Below are positions 25,418 through 39,063 of a stretch of 64,000 bases of DNA, piece after piece. The translations under genes were made by a program, and so were the position numbers. The notes beneath the pieces were generated by a model. It saw only the letters and a list, made by a program, of their open reading frames with translations. It was not told where the DNA came from and ran no database searches. The stretch's first letter is position 1. The number at the start of each line of letters is the position of its first letter. The stretch is from Shewanella insulae (GTDB taxonomy: Bacteria; Pseudomonadota; Gammaproteobacteria; Enterobacterales; Shewanellaceae), in the NCBI RefSeq assembly GCF_009831655.1, contig NZ_WRPA01000007.1:1-64000 (forward strand), read 5' to 3'.

Positions 25418-25846
25418 TTATCTGGCAATGTTCTTCTTGATGGTCTCTACAACGCGCAATTGAGCGATAGCCTGAGCTAATTCAATCGCTGCAGCGGCAT
25501 AGTTAAAGTCTGCGCCTGCGTTAGCCATATGGGCTTCTGCACGACGCTTGGCTTCTACGGCTGCCTGCTCATCAATCTCTTCGGCACGCAATACTACGTC
25601 AGCCAATACGGATACTGAGAAAGGTTGTACTTCCAGGATACCACCCGAAAGGTAAAACACTTCCTCTTTACCATCTTGCTTGACGATGCGCGCCATGCCA
25701 GGTTTGATATAGGTAAGCAGAGGCGCGTGACCCGGCATAACACCTAAATCACCTTCAGCACCTGAGACTTGTAGGTGTGCTACCAGACCCGAAAAGATGC
25801 TGCTTTCTGCGCTTACAATATCAAGTTGTACTGTCATGGCTGCCAT
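25418..25846 (-). CDS. atpC: F0F1 ATP synthase epsilon subunit
   Basis: A 142-residue central-stalk subunit that couples rotation and inhibits ATPase activity. The beta-sandwich start ([17 protein letters not shown]) and [14 protein letters not shown] motif are diagnostic. The C-terminal helical hairpin (residues about 90-140) is complete. GGAG lies five bases before the ATG at 25846; a second ATG at 25837 is a less likely start. Last gene of atpIBEFHAGDC. Confidence 0.96.
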   Translation of the reverse strand: MAAMTVQLDIVSAESSIFSGLVAHLQVSGAEGDLGVMPGHAPLLTYIKPGMARIVKQDGKEEVFYLSGGILEVQPFSVSVLADVVLRAEEIDEQAAVEAKRRAEAHMANAGADFNYAAAAIELAQAIAQLRVVETIKKNIAR

Positions 25847-25879
25847 CCGTTCTCCTTAAAATATCAAGCTAACGCTCGA

Positions 25880-28152
<2,273 letters not shown>

Positions 28153-28201
28153 CTTTACTCTCCAATCTGGACCTGAGGTGCCTTAAGACACCTCCGTGTC
28201 T

Positions 28202-29743
28202 TTACCAGGTTTGGGTTTCTACGAACTTGTCGAGGCCAGCCTTCAAACCACCTTCGATGTCGGCGTTGTAGTCGCCAGTCTCGTTAATAGTCTTCATTAG
28301 GTCAGCATGCTCGCTGTTCATGAAAGAGAGCAAAGAAGCTTCGAAATCACCGATCTTGTTCAGCTCAACGCCTTTTAGGTAACCTTTTTCAGCTGCGAAA
28401 ATAGACACAGACTGGTCAGCTACGCTCATTGGCGCGTATTGCTTCTGCTTCATGAGTTCGGTAACACGCTCACCATGCTCAAGCTGAGCACGAGTTGCAT
28501 CGTCAAGGTCAGATGCAAACTGAGAGAACGCTGCAAGCTCTCGATACTGTGCAAGTGCAGTACGGATACCGCCTGACAGTTTCTTGATGATCTTAGTCTG
28601 AGCCGCACCACCAACACGAGAAACCGAAATACCTGGGTTAACCGCAGGACGTAGGCCTGAGTTGAATAGGTCAGTTTCAAGGAAGATCTGACCATCGGTA
28701 ATAGAAATTACGTTGGTCGGTACGAATGCAGATACGTCACCCGCTTGAGTTTCAATAATAGGCAGTGCAGTCAAAGAACCAGTCTGGCCCTTAACTTCGC
28801 CATTAGTGAACTTCTCAACGTACTCAGCGTTAACGCGTGAAGCACGTTCAAGTAGACGAGAGTGAAGATAGAAAACATCACCTGGGTATGCTTCACGTCC
28901 TGGTGGACGCTTCAGTAGCAATGAGATCTGACGGTAAGCAACAGCTTGCTTAGAAAGATCATCATATACGATCAGTGCATCTTCACCACGGTCACGGAAG
29001 TATTCACCCATTGAACAACCCGAGTACGGAGCCAGGTATTGCAGCGCCGCAGCTTCAGAAGCTGTTGCCACAACAACCACTGTGTTAGCCAGTGCGCCGT
29101 GTTCTTCAAGTTTGCGTACCACGTTAGCAATGGTAGAAGCCTTCTGGCCTACTGCTACGTATACACACTTAATGCCTGAATCTTTTTGGTTGATGATGGC
29201 ATCGATCGCCAGTGCTGTCTTACCAGTCTGACGGTCACCGATGACCAGCTCACGCTGACCACGACCGATTGGGATCATAGAGTCAACGGCTTTATAACCA
29301 GTTTGTACTGGCTGATCAACCGACTTACGTTCAATAACGCCTGGTGCGATCACTTCAACAGGAGAGAAACCATCGTTGTCGATAGGTCCTTTACCGTCGA
29401 TTGGTTGGCCCAGAGTGTTAACTACGCGGCCCAATAGACCACGGCCAACAGGCACTTCCAAGATACGACCAGTTGTCTTAACTTTTTGGCCTTCTGCCAG
29501 ATCGGCATAAGGACCCATAACTACGGCACCGACAGAATCACGTTCTAAGTTCAACGCGATCGCATAACGGTTACCAGGCAGTTCGATCATCTCACCTTGC
29601 ATTACATCGGCAAGGCCGTGAACGCGAATAATGCCGTCGCTCACTGCAACGATAGTACCTTCGTTGCGAGCTTCACTAACGACTTCGAACTGCTCGATCC
29701 GCTGTTTAATCAGATCGCTGATTTCAGTGGAATTCAGTTGCAT
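28202..29743 (-). CDS. atpA: F0F1 ATP synthase alpha subunit
   Basis: A 513-residue non-catalytic nucleotide-binding subunit. Walker A GDRQTGKT near 169-176, the [11 protein letters not shown] motif and the [14 protein letters not shown] signature are present. The ATG at 29743 gives the MQLNSTEIS start found in E. coli and has GGGAG seven bases upstream; a TTG two codons earlier is not preferred. Confidence 0.98.
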   Translation of the reverse strand: MQLNSTEISDLIKQRIEQFEVVSEARNEGTIVAVSDGIIRVHGLADVMQGEMIELPGNRYAIALNLERDSVGAVVMGPYADLAEGQKVKTTGRILEVPVGRGLLGRVVNTLGQPIDGKGPIDNDGFSPVEVIAPGVIERKSVDQPVQTGYKAVDSMIPIGRGQRELVIGDRQTGKTALAIDAIINQKDSGIKCVYVAVGQKASTIANVVRKLEEHGALANTVVVVATASEAAALQYLAPYSGCSMGEYFRDRGEDALIVYDDLSKQAVAYRQISLLLKRPPGREAYPGDVFYLHSRLLERASRVNAEYVEKFTNGEVKGQTGSLTALPIIETQAGDVSAFVPTNVISITDGQIFLETDLFNSGLRPAVNPGISVSRVGGAAQTKIIKKLSGGIRTALAQYRELAAFSQFASDLDDATRAQLEHGERVTELMKQKQYAPMSVADQSVSIFAAEKGYLKGVELNKIGDFEASLLSFMNSEHADLMKTINETGDYNADIEGGLKAGLDKFVETQTW

Positions 29744-29757
29744 GCTCAAACTCCCAA

Positions 29758-30291
29758 TTACGACTGCAGCTTATCAGACAGACGGTTTAGTTTACCGCTG
29801 ACCGAGCCATCTATGACCAGGTCACCTGCCGTGATGATTACACCAGCCACTAGGCTGGTATCTACGCTGCAATTCAGCTTAACTTTGCGTGTGAGACGTT
29901 TTTCTAGAGAAGCACTAATCTGTTGCTGTTGCTCTGCGCTAAGCTCAGTGGCAGAAACAACATTTGCTTCAACCTCTTTCGCCCACTCGTTGCTGAACTC
30001 ATGAAAGAGTTCATATACAGCAGGAAGTACTTCCAAACGACCGTTTTCAGCCATTACCTTTATCAGATTTTGACCTTGCTCATTGATCTGCTCACCACAT
30101 ACCTTAATAAAAAGGTCGGCAAGCTGGTTGCTCGCAAGAGCACCAGACAGCAGCGGCTTCATAGTCTCGTTTTCACTGACTTGAGCGGCAAAGCTAAGCA
30201 TTTGTGCCCAGCTTTCTACTGCATTCTTCTCAATAGCGAAGTCAAATGCTGCCTTTGCGTAAGGACGAGCGATGGTGCTTAATTCAGCCAT
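29758..30291 (-). CDS. atpH: F0F1 ATP synthase delta subunit
   Basis: A 177-residue peripheral-stalk subunit linking b to the alpha ring. The [14 protein letters not shown]-terminus and the C-terminal [21 protein letters not shown] signature (residues about 143-163) identify it. It ends 14 bp before atpA. Confidence 0.96.
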   Translation of the reverse strand: MAELSTIARPYAKAAFDFAIEKNAVESWAQMLSFAAQVSENETMKPLLSGALASNQLADLFIKVCGEQINEQGQNLIKVMAENGRLEVLPAVYELFHEFSNEWAKEVEANVVSATELSAEQQQQISASLEKRLTRKVKLNCSVDTSLVAGVIITAGDLVIDGSVSGKLNRLSDKLQS

Positions 30292-30305
30292 AACTCACTC
30301 CCTAA

Positions 30306-30776
30306 TCAAATTTCAGCAACTAGTTTATTAACTATGTCACTGTGGGCGGCTTCATCAATCGAACGCTCAAGGATCTTCTCTGCACCGGCGATAGCCAGAG
30401 CAGCAACTTGCTTACGCAGGTCTTCTTTCACGCGATTACGTTCAGCTTCAATTTCTGCTTTACCCTGAGCGATGATTTTCGCACGCTCAGCGTCTGCTTC
30501 GGCTTTGGCCTCATCGACAATCTGAGCTTTACGCTTGTTCGCTTGCTCAATGATCTCGTTAGCAGTTGCCTTAGCTTCTTTTAGTTGGTCGGTGGCTTTC
30601 GCCTGTGCCAACTCTAGGTCTTTTACAGCACGATCAGCATCAGCTAGACCGTCGGCGATCCTTTTTTGGCGCTCTTCGATGGCATTCATCAAAGGAGGCC
30701 AAACAAACTTCATGCAGAACCACACGAAGATAATAAAGGCAACCGTCTGACCGATTAGGGTAGCGTTGATATTCAC
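30306..30776 (-). CDS. atpF: F0F1 ATP synthase b subunit
   Basis: A 156-residue stator subunit: a single N-terminal membrane helix (about 5-25, ending [11 protein letters not shown]) and a long charged coiled coil. Start is GTG at 30776 with a perfect AGGAGG five bases upstream. Length equals E. coli AtpF. Confidence 0.96.
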   Translation of the reverse strand: MNINATLIGQTVAFIIFVWFCMKFVWPPLMNAIEERQKRIADGLADADRAVKDLELAQAKATDQLKEAKATANEIIEQANKRKAQIVDEAKAEADAERAKIIAQGKAEIEAERNRVKEDLRKQVAALAIAGAEKILERSIDEAAHSDIVNKLVAEI

Positions 30777-30813
30777 AACAGCCTCCTATTTAGATTAAAG
30801 ACAGAAGCGTTGA

Positions 30814-31089
<276 letters not shown>

Positions 31090-31135
31090 TTAGTTAGTTT
31101 GTGATTTAGCTTAAAAAAAATTTCTTCAGCAACCC

Positions 31136-31933
<798 letters not shown>

Positions 31934-31942
31934 TCATCCCAC

Positions 31943-32326
31943 TTAACTTTGCTTGAAGTATAAAGGAGCTGTCCAATGCACTATTAACGCGGATATATAA
32001 CAAACGAAAAGCGGCATAAAGACCACTTGAAGATTGATAAATACCAGCGAAAACATTGCTATGGTTAACAGCAACTTTACCGCTTCCCCCCAGTAAAAAG
32101 TTTTCATTACTTTTCCTGCTGAACTTGCTCCCGTATGGGAAAAAGCGAGGGTCGCGAATACAAAATTAGGGAGTACAGCAATGGCACCACCTGCTAACGC
32201 AGACAGTCCGTACTGTGCTCCCCACACGGCGAAAAAGACAATCGAAACACCCCCAGCCACCGCCGCCTGCATCAACACCAACTTATAGGCAGACCACCGG
32301 CCACGACGTGCTAAAACCTTGCTCAA
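31943..32326 (-). CDS. atpI: ATP synthase protein I
   Basis: A 127-residue protein with four hydrophobic segments, first gene of the atp operon. AtpI is thought to help c-ring assembly or ion uptake but is not essential. The start is TTG at 32326, seven bases after GGAGA. An out-of-frame ATG-AAT-TGA at 32323-32331 overlaps this start, a possible mini-ORF that could tune translation. Confidence 0.88.
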   Translation of the reverse strand: MSKVLARRGRWSAYKLVLMQAAVAGGVSIVFFAVWGAQYGLSALAGGAIAVLPNFVFATLAFSHTGASSAGKVMKTFYWGEAVKLLLTIAMFSLVFINLQVVFMPLFVCYISALIVHWTAPLYFKQS

Positions 32327-32551
32327 TTCATCTTCTCCGCATTCTTACTTTTTGTTTCTATGACCGGACGACAAATTATCAGGCCATCTTAGAGGTACAA
32401 AAAGCTTGCGAAAGTATACCTTTTCGCACATTCAAAGCAAGTTCAAGGTAAGTAAAAATGGGGACTTTTAACGTGATCTACGCCAAAAGTCTAAAAGTGA
32501 AAGATTAACAGATGTCACAAAGTTACATAATATAACGTTAACTTGGGCTAA
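32327..32551. promoter_or_regulatory. atp operon upstream region
   Basis: The 225-bp gap between parB and atpI should hold the atp promoter. I see A/T-rich sequence but no clear consensus -35/-10 pair and no strong terminator after parA-parB transcription, so read-through from parB into atp remains possible. Confidence 0.4.
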
Positions 32552-33430
32552 TTAACGGATTTTCTCAATAATACCATCCAATTCAGCCAAATTTTGATAG
32601 TTAATTACCATTTTGCCCTTGCCTTTTTTGTTATGGCTAATGGAAACTTTTGCCCCTAATTTTTCAATTAATTGGCTCTCCAGACGGGCGACATCCTGAT
32701 CTTTTGCCGGTTTATCGACTATTTCAGGTGGATTTAAGGTTTTATTCACTAATCGTTCAGTTTCACGAACAGTTAGTTCTTTGGCAATCACGGTTCTGGC
32801 AAGATTAGTTTGTTCATCGCCCGACAGCGCGAGCAGGGCACGGGCATGACCCATGTCTATGTCACCATATTCGAGCATGCGCTTAACCGACTCTTCTAAG
32901 CCATTCAAACGTAAAAGATTTGATACCGTAGTGCGCGACTTACCCACGGCATCGGCCGTTTGTTGGTGGGTCAGGTCGAACTCTTTAATCAGGCGCTCAA
33001 GGGCAATAGCCTCTTCCATCGCATTGAGATCTTCCCGTTGAATATTCTCGATCAGCGCGATTACACCGGCGGCCTCGTCAGGCACCTGTTTAACGATGCA
33101 GGGCACCTTTTCAAGCTTGGCCAGTTGAGACGCACGCCAACGTCGCTCACCGGCGATGATCTCATACCCCTTGTCCGACACCTTGCGCACCACGATAGGC
33201 TGGATGATCCCCTGAGTCTTGATCGACTCGGCCAGCTCCTCTAGAGCCTCGGGCGACATATCCTTGCGGGGTTGATACTTGCCCGGTTGTAGCAGATCCA
33301 AGGCAATCATCTTGAGCTCTTCATTGTCACTCAGGACGGCCTCTTGATTCGGGGCCTGCTTCGCCGCCGCATGGCTGGTGCTTAACAGTGCGTCTAATCC
33401 TTTGCCTAGACCACGTTTCTTGGGTGTCAT
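32552..33430 (-). CDS. parB: Chromosome-partitioning protein ParB
   Basis: A 292-residue CTPase/DNA-binding protein that loads at parS sites. Seen: LQPGKYQPRKDM and the GERRWRASQLA box (the CTP-binding GERRxR motif near residue 95), a helix-turn-helix (LTHQQTADAVGKSRTTVSNL at about 153-172) and a C-terminal dimerisation domain. Four parS-like sequences lie in this window. AAGGA precedes the ATG. It is 10 bp after parA. Confidence 0.96.
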   Translation of the reverse strand: MTPKKRGLGKGLDALLSTSHAAAKQAPNQEAVLSDNEELKMIALDLLQPGKYQPRKDMSPEALEELAESIKTQGIIQPIVVRKVSDKGYEIIAGERRWRASQLAKLEKVPCIVKQVPDEAAGVIALIENIQREDLNAMEEAIALERLIKEFDLTHQQTADAVGKSRTTVSNLLRLNGLEESVKRMLEYGDIDMGHARALLALSGDEQTNLARTVIAKELTVRETERLVNKTLNPPEIVDKPAKDQDVARLESQLIEKLGAKVSISHNKKGKGKMVINYQNLAELDGIIEKIR

Positions 33431-33440
33431 CTGTTTTTCC

Positions 33441-34232
33441 TTAAGCTTCTTGCTCTAACTGAGAATCTTGCTCAGCTCGTCGAATGATCTCGCCAGCCAA
33501 AGCAAGATAAGCCTTGGCACCAGCGCTGGACTTATCGTAATACATGGCGGGAGCACCGAAGCTAGGCGCCTCGGCTAGCCTCACGTTACGCGGGATCACT
33601 GTGCGATAAACCTTATCGCCGAAATGTTGTTTTAACTGATCCGACACGTCATTTGCGAGTCGGTTGCGGGGATCGTACATGGTACGCAGGATCCCCTCGA
33701 TGGACAGCCCGGGATTTACCATGGCCGCCAACTTACTGATGGTATCCATCAAGGCGGTCAATCCTTCCAGGGCGTAATATTCACACTGCATAGGTACCAA
33801 CACAGAGTCGGCGGCCGACATGGCATTAACCGTCAGCATGTTCAGCGAAGGCGGACAATCGATGAAGATAAAATCATAGTATTCTTTAACGGGAGCCAGG
33901 GCGTTACGCAGGCGGATCTCACGGGCGAAAAACTCCATCAGCTTGATCTCGGCCGCCGTCACATCACCATTGCCGGCGATCAGATCGTACTTACCAGCCG
34001 TGTCGCGATAGACAACCTCCTCGACAGACTTTTCCTCGACCAAGAGTTCGTAGGCGGTATTTTCGACGCTGTACTTATCGAGACCACTCCCCATAGTCGC
34101 ATTACCTTGAGGATCGAGATCGATAAGCAACACTTTACGTTTAGTGGCAGCCAGAGACGCCGCTAAGTTCACACAAGTCGTTGTTTTTCCGACGCCACCT
34201 TTCTGGTTGGCCACGGCTATCACTTTACCCAC
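33441..34232 (-). CDS. parA: Chromosome-partitioning ATPase ParA
   Basis: A 263-residue Walker-type ATPase that moves ParB-parS complexes. The deviant Walker A KGGVGKTT is at 11-18 and IDLDPQGNAT is the A' motif; FIDCPPSLN is Walker B. No N-terminal DNA-binding extension, so it is the chromosomal Soj type. GTG start at 34232 has AGGA seven bases upstream. It lies about 100 bp after rsmG on the same strand. Confidence 0.96.
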   Translation of the reverse strand: MGKVIAVANQKGGVGKTTTCVNLAASLAATKRKVLLIDLDPQGNATMGSGLDKYSVENTAYELLVEEKSVEEVVYRDTAGKYDLIAGNGDVTAAEIKLMEFFAREIRLRNALAPVKEYYDFIFIDCPPSLNMLTVNAMSAADSVLVPMQCEYYALEGLTALMDTISKLAAMVNPGLSIEGILRTMYDPRNRLANDVSDQLKQHFGDKVYRTVIPRNVRLAEAPSFGAPAMYYDKSSAGAKAYLALAGEIIRRAEQDSQLEQEA

Positions 34233-34328
34233 AATATCATCCTGTCTATCACGTTCGTCGATTCGATAGTTGAATTCTTTATCAAATTGCTTGAACTGGT
34301 TAAATAATGCAACTCTTAACCCAGGGGA

Positions 34329-34952
34329 CTAAGCCGCTTTGACCACCCGCAGCAGGTGGCGCTGTTCGTCGAGGCGAGGCACATGCAATTCGAAGATATC
34401 GGTCAGCGCAAAACCTTCGGGCATGTTCGCCATCTCTTCATCGCTCAATTGACCCTTCAAGGCGTAAAAACAGCCGGTGGGTTTAGGCAGATGGTGGCAC
34501 CACTGCAACATGTCCTGGATTGACGCAAAGGCACGACTGAGTACGCCATCGAACTTCTCTTCCGGTTGATAGGCTTCGACTCGGCTCTCGACCGAACTAA
34601 TATTACCTATCGCCAGCTCAAATTGAACCTGTTTTTGAAAACGAATGCGCTTGCCCAGGCTATCGAGCAGCACAAACTCTTTATCAGGATTCATGATGGC
34701 CAAGGGGATCCCTGGAAGACCGGGTCCTGTGCCAACATCGATGAATCGCTCACCCACTAGGTGAGGGCTGGCCGCCAGGCTGTCCATGATGTGACGAATC
34801 AACATCTGCTCGGGATCGCGCACAGATGTCAGGTTGTAGGCCTTGTTCCACTTGGCAAGCATGGCAACAAAATCAAGCAATTGCTGCTTCTGCTTCGGAG
34901 TAGCCGTCATCTGCATGTCGGCAAGATAGCTGTCTAATTGGGCTGCTAACAC
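34329..34952 (-). CDS. rsmG: 16S rRNA (guanine-527-N7)-methyltransferase RsmG
   Basis: A 207-residue SAM-dependent methyltransferase (GidB) that makes m7G527 in 16S rRNA; its loss gives low-level streptomycin resistance in other bacteria. Motifs: [35 protein letters not shown] (SAM site) and SRAFAS. The GTG at 34952 has GAGGA seven bases upstream and gives the usual length, so it is chosen over a TTG at 34973 with no ribosome site. Confidence 0.94.
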   Translation of the reverse strand: MLAAQLDSYLADMQMTATPKQKQQLLDFVAMLAKWNKAYNLTSVRDPEQMLIRHIMDSLAASPHLVGERFIDVGTGPGLPGIPLAIMNPDKEFVLLDSLGKRIRFQKQVQFELAIGNISSVESRVEAYQPEEKFDGVLSRAFASIQDMLQWCHHLPKPTGCFYALKGQLSDEEMANMPEGFALTDIFELHVPRLDEQRHLLRVVKAA

Positions 34953-35055
34953 AGGGGTATCCTCGATAAACAATGGGATATTATGAAGCCGAGTCGCAGG
35001 GATGGGAAGTGCTGACCTCCCATCCCGGTCATCAAAATAGAATTTTTAGGCGGTT

Positions 35056-36945
35056 TTAGGCGCTCTTTTTGAGCAAGCCACGCTTCTTCAGGTGAACCAA
35101 GAGGATCGAGATAGCCGCCGGTGTGACCCCTGAGATACGTGAGGCCTGGCCCACGGTATCAGGCTTGTGATCGTTGAGCTTAGCGATCACCTCATTTGAG
35201 AGACCTGGAACCTCTTGATAATCGAGATCCTGTGGCAGTCCTGTCTTTTCGTGGCGGATTGCCTTATCGATCTCATCCTGCTGACGCTGAATGTAACCAG
35301 AGTATTTGACCTGGATCTGCACCTGCTCGGCGGCGCGTTGATCTTCGATCGCAGGGCCAAATCCCTCGACGGCCATCAGCTTAGGATAATCCAGCTCGGG
35401 TCGGCGCAGCAGCTCTTCGAAGGTGGCTTCGCGGGTAATAGGCGTCTTGAGATGCGGGTTGAGGGCATCGACCAAGGGCGAGTTAGGATGGATCCACTGG
35501 CTACGCAGACGCTGCAATTCGAGCTCGATCGCCTCACGTTTGGCGTTAAACTTAGCCCAACGTTCATCATCCACCAGACCTATCTCACGACCTTTTTCCG
35601 TGAGACGCAGATCGGCATTATCTTCACGCAGCAACAGGCGGTATTCGGCGCGGCTGGTGAACATGCGGTAAGGTTCTTTTGTCCCCAGAGTCGATAGATC
35701 GTCTACCAAGACACCAAGATAAGCCTCGTCACGACGTGGGCACCAGGCTTCTCTGCCCTGAACCTGCAAAGAAGCGTTCATGCCCGCCAACAGGCCCTGG
35801 GCTCCCGCCTCTTCATAGCCCGTGGTACCGTTGATTTGCCCCGCGAAGAACAGACCGGAAATCGCTTTGGTTTCTAAAGAGTTTTTAAGATCTCTTGGAT
35901 CGAAATAATCATATTCGATGGCATAACCCGGACGGATGATCTCGGCATTCTCCATGCCTTGAATCGAACGCACCAGGTTAAGCTGTACATCGAACGGCAG
36001 GCTGGTGGAGATACCATTAGGATATATCTCATTGGTGTTCAGGCCCTCCGGTTCGATAAAGATCTGATGCGAACTCTTGTCGGCAAAACGATTGATCTTA
36101 TCTTCGATAGAAGGGCAGTAGCGCGGGCCTATGCCTTCGATCACCCCAGAATACATGGGGCTTCTGTCTAACCCACCACGAATGATCTCATGGGTTCGCT
36201 CATTGGTATGGGTAATAAAACAGGAGATCTGCTTTGGATGATCCTTAACGTCACCGATAAAAGACATCACAGGTAGCGGATCGTCACCTTTCTGTTCCGT
36301 CATGAGATCGAAGTTAATCGTATTGGCATCGATACGTGGTGGAGTACCGGTTTTAAGACGGCCCACACGAATAGGTAATTCACGTAAACGATCTGCAAGG
36401 GAGATCGATGGCGGATCGCCAGCTCGGCCACCACTGTAATTTTCAAGACCAATATGGATCTTGCCGCTTAAGAAGGTACCAGCCGTCAATACGACAGCAG
36501 GCGCCTCGAAGGCCAATCCCATCTGAGTAATTACCCCGATAACACGATCATTCTCAACGATAAGATCGTCTACCCCTTGTTGGAACAGGCGTAAATTTGG
36601 TTGGTTTTGCAGGATCTGTTGGATCTTGGCGCGGTAAAGAGCACGATCTGCCTGAGCCCGTGTTGCTCTTACCGCCGGACCTTTACTGGAATTTAAGGTA
36701 CGAAATTGAATACCGGCATGATCGGTTGCAACGGCCATGGCGCCACCTAAGGCGTCAATTTCCTTTACGAGATGCCCCTTACCAATACCACCAATTGCCG
36801 GGTTACAGGACATTTGGCCTAAGGTATCTATGTTATGGGTCAACAATAATGTTTTAGACCCCATCCTAGCAGATGCTAATGCTGCTTCGGTTCCTGCATG
36901 ACCGCCGCCAACAACAATTACATCAAACCGCTCATGAAAATGCAT
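35056..36945 (-). CDS. mnmG: tRNA uridine-5-carboxymethylaminomethyl modification enzyme MnmG (GidA)
   Basis: A 629-residue FAD protein that with MnmE modifies wobble U34 of several tRNAs. The FAD motif [14 protein letters not shown] is at 11-24, [21 protein letters not shown] at about 46 is a family signature (shortened here), and [20 protein letters not shown] marks the second signature. Length equals E. coli (629). It lies next to the oriC-like region, as in enterics, with transcription leading away from it. Confidence 0.97.
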   Translation of the reverse strand: MHFHERFDVIVVGGGHAGTEAALASARMGSKTLLLTHNIDTLGQMSCNPAIGGIGKGHLVKEIDALGGAMAVATDHAGIQFRTLNSSKGPAVRATRAQADRALYRAKIQQILQNQPNLRLFQQGVDDLIVENDRVIGVITQMGLAFEAPAVVLTAGTFLSGKIHIGLENYSGGRAGDPPSISLADRLRELPIRVGRLKTGTPPRIDANTINFDLMTEQKGDDPLPVMSFIGDVKDHPKQISCFITHTNERTHEIIRGGLDRSPMYSGVIEGIGPRYCPSIEDKINRFADKSSHQIFIEPEGLNTNEIYPNGISTSLPFDVQLNLVRSIQGMENAEIIRPGYAIEYDYFDPRDLKNSLETKAISGLFFAGQINGTTGYEEAGAQGLLAGMNASLQVQGREAWCPRRDEAYLGVLVDDLSTLGTKEPYRMFTSRAEYRLLLREDNADLRLTEKGREIGLVDDERWAKFNAKREAIELELQRLRSQWIHPNSPLVDALNPHLKTPITREATFEELLRRPELDYPKLMAVEGFGPAIEDQRAAEQVQIQVKYSGYIQRQQDEIDKAIRHEKTGLPQDLDYQEVPGLSNEVIAKLNDHKPDTVGQASRISGVTPAAISILLVHLKKRGLLKKSA

Positions 36946-37423
36946 CTGAATACCTTAAAACTTATATCGAACATAAAATAATATTGCCCTTAGATCGGAC
37001 AGATTTACTCGATGAGTAGCCGAGTATTTTAGCACCTGGAAAGCCTTAGGTGAAAGATCAATTTAGGCCTTTCGATCGCCAAAGGATCTGGCTTATAGAT
37101 CTTAAGATCTTTATATAGATCTTTTGTTATGTTTACTATTAGGATCGCGATCTTCTGTGGGTAAGTCTATTTTTCTTTTAAAATCAGAGTATAGCGACAA
37201 CTTGATCCTGTGATCTGATCGCGATCTTATCGAAATAAGCTTGTGGGTAGATCGCCTACTTATCCACATGGTGGATCTTTAGTGTCGATGAGGGTTGAAT
37301 AATGCAGAGTTAGATCAGATCAAAATAATACCTTATCCACATATTTATCATTTTGGATCGTAATTTGTGGATAAGGTAGATCTAATCTGTGTGTGAGATC
37401 GAGCGGATTGTGAAGAAGTGGAT
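36946..37423. other. Replication origin oriC (mnmG-mioC intergenic region)
   Basis: A 478-bp A/T-rich gap laid out like E. coli oriC. Near mnmG are GATCT-rich repeats (37085-37128: GATCTTTATATAGATCTTTT) resembling the E. coli 13-mer unwinding repeats. DnaA boxes follow: TTATCCACA at 37260-37268 and 37333-37341, TGTGGATAA at 37366-37374, TGTGGGTAA at 37156-37164, and a weaker TGTGGGTAG at 37242-37250; another TTATCCACA lies inside mioC (37506-37514). By hand I count about 21 GATC sites in 430 bp, as expected for SeqA/Dam control. Both flanking genes match E. coli. Confidence 0.9.
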
Positions 37424-37864
37424 CTAAAGTTTATCTTGCCAGCCGCTCAACCAAGCCTGAGCGGGTTCTTCGGGGATAGGATCGTATTGTACATCGATCT
37501 GGATCTTATCCACATAGACTTGTGCACCGCAATTTTCCATCGCTTCGGTGAGTTTTTCTGGCCCCTGACAAAAGGTGTCGTAACTCGAGTCACCTATGGC
37601 ACACAAGGCGTATTTGGTTCGGGTCAGATCCGGCTTCTTGCTTGCGATCTCTTCGAAAAAAGGTTGGATATTGTCCGGCAGATCGCCTGCACCATGTGTA
37701 GAGGAGACGATCAGCCACAGGCTCTTGGGGTCTAGATCGCTCAATTCGGCCTTCAGATGAACCTGAGTCTCATGCCCTTGTTCCTCCAATTGAGTGGCTA
37801 GTTCGTCGGCGACATACTCGGCGCTTCCTAGTGTCGTACCGACAATAAGTTCAATTTTTGCCAT
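37424..37864 (-). CDS. mioC: Flavodoxin-like protein MioC
   Basis: A 146-residue flavodoxin-fold FMN protein. The FMN phosphate loop reads GTTLGSAEYVADEL at 9-22, and STHGAGDLPDN and CAIGDSSYDTFCQGP mark the flavin-ring loops. Its role is uncertain (reported in biotin synthase electron transfer); in E. coli its transcription enters oriC, and here it also reads toward oriC. Two adjacent ATGs exist; the one at 37864 has the better spacing to AGGA. Confidence 0.93.
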   Translation of the reverse strand: MAKIELIVGTTLGSAEYVADELATQLEEQGHETQVHLKAELSDLDPKSLWLIVSSTHGAGDLPDNIQPFFEEIASKKPDLTRTKYALCAIGDSSYDTFCQGPEKLTEAMENCGAQVYVDKIQIDVQYDPIPEEPAQAWLSGWQDKL

Positions 37865-38075
37865 CATATTTCCTAATTTGAAACAGTTAGTCTTGTTAGA
37901 CAGGCTATGCTGCCTGTTTTGGGATTGCTGCCATCATAAGCCAATTGCCGGCGCTGGTCTTCTCTGCTTATCGAATTCATAGCGTTGAGACGTATAACCA
38001 AGGAGGGGTCATTGACTGGGCCTAGCGTATTGCTGGCTTATGTCGGTAAGTGTGCACTGCCTCTATCATGCAAAG

Positions 38076-38858
38076 TTAGGCTTCTAAGGTGTCGTTTGCC
38101 GGCTTGCTGGCATAGAGGAGATAGTTTACCGAGGTATTGGCGGTGATCTTCCAATTTTGGGTCAAGGGATTAAAACGCATTCCCTCTGTGGTTAAGGTCG
38201 ATAAGCCTTGAGGCCTGAGCATATCGTCTAGCTCTTGTGGCGTGACGAAATGGTGCCAGTCGTGGGTACCAATGGGAAGATAGCGCATGATGTACTCGGC
38301 GCCCACAATACCTATTATATAGGAGCTCAGGGTGCGATTGAGGGTCGCCATAACCAAGAGGCCACCTGGTTTTAGCAGATCACAACAGCTGGCTACCAGC
38401 GCCGCCTGATCTTCTACATGCTCGATCACTTCGGTGTTTAAGATCACATCATATAGTGACCGATCCCTTGAAAGATCGTCCGCTAAGCTGTGGCGATAAT
38501 CAATGGGGATCGACCAACTGTTGGCATGGCGGCGTGCCAGGGTGATGTTATGTTCGCTGGCGTCTATGCCCGTGACCCGCGCGCCCTGGCTGGCTAAAGG
38601 CTCGCACAGTAGGCCGACGCCGCAGCCTATGTCTAATAGCGATAGGCCTTCGAAGGGGACATCCTGGGTGAGATCGCGATCAAAATGACGGGCGATCTGC
38701 TCTTCTATGGCCATGAGCCGGGTCTGATTGAAGGCGAGCACATGTTTAAATTTGCCATGTGGATCGCGCCATTCCTTGGCAAGCGCGTCAAATTTGGCGA
38801 TCTCCTGCTGGGGATCTATAGGGTTCTTGAAACGACTCAGTCGGCTTTTATCTAGCAT
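38076..38858 (-). CDS. UbiG-like SAM-dependent O-methyltransferase
   Basis: A 260-residue class I methyltransferase with strong likeness to UbiG, the double O-methyltransferase of ubiquinone synthesis: FDALAKEWRDPHGKFKHVLA at about 24-43, LLDIGCGVGLLCEPLA SAM motif, LNTEVIEHVED, ATLNRTLSSY and GTHDWHHFVTPQEL. It is longer than E. coli UbiG (240) by an N-terminal extension. It may be the genome's only UbiG or a second copy; that cannot be told here. About 200 bp gaps separate it from mioC and the nucleoside hydrolase. Confidence 0.82.
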   Translation of the reverse strand: MLDKSRLSRFKNPIDPQQEIAKFDALAKEWRDPHGKFKHVLAFNQTRLMAIEEQIARHFDRDLTQDVPFEGLSLLDIGCGVGLLCEPLASQGARVTGIDASEHNITLARRHANSWSIPIDYRHSLADDLSRDRSLYDVILNTEVIEHVEDQAALVASCCDLLKPGGLLVMATLNRTLSSYIIGIVGAEYIMRYLPIGTHDWHHFVTPQELDDMLRPQGLSTLTTEGMRFNPLTQNWKITANTSVNYLLYASKPANDTLEA

Positions 38859-39063
38859 GATTTGATGTCTTAATCTGTTGGGATAAAGGCGCTATTTGGA
38901 GCCCAATTTTTGGCGTCCAAGTGTAGGGCTTTGCTATTTTTATCCCTGTATTATAGATGATACCCAGGGTGACTTTAGTGAGCTAAAAGCTGGGTCACGT
39001 TAGTTTAACCGGGAGAAAGCTAAGCTTGTGGCAATTTATACGTCTGTTGAGGAAGTGAAGTTC

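Noticed and set aside
37899..37920. ACAGGC/GCCTGT hairpin upstream of mioC
   Set aside because: No gene reads into it in the orientation that has the T-run, so a terminator role is not supported.
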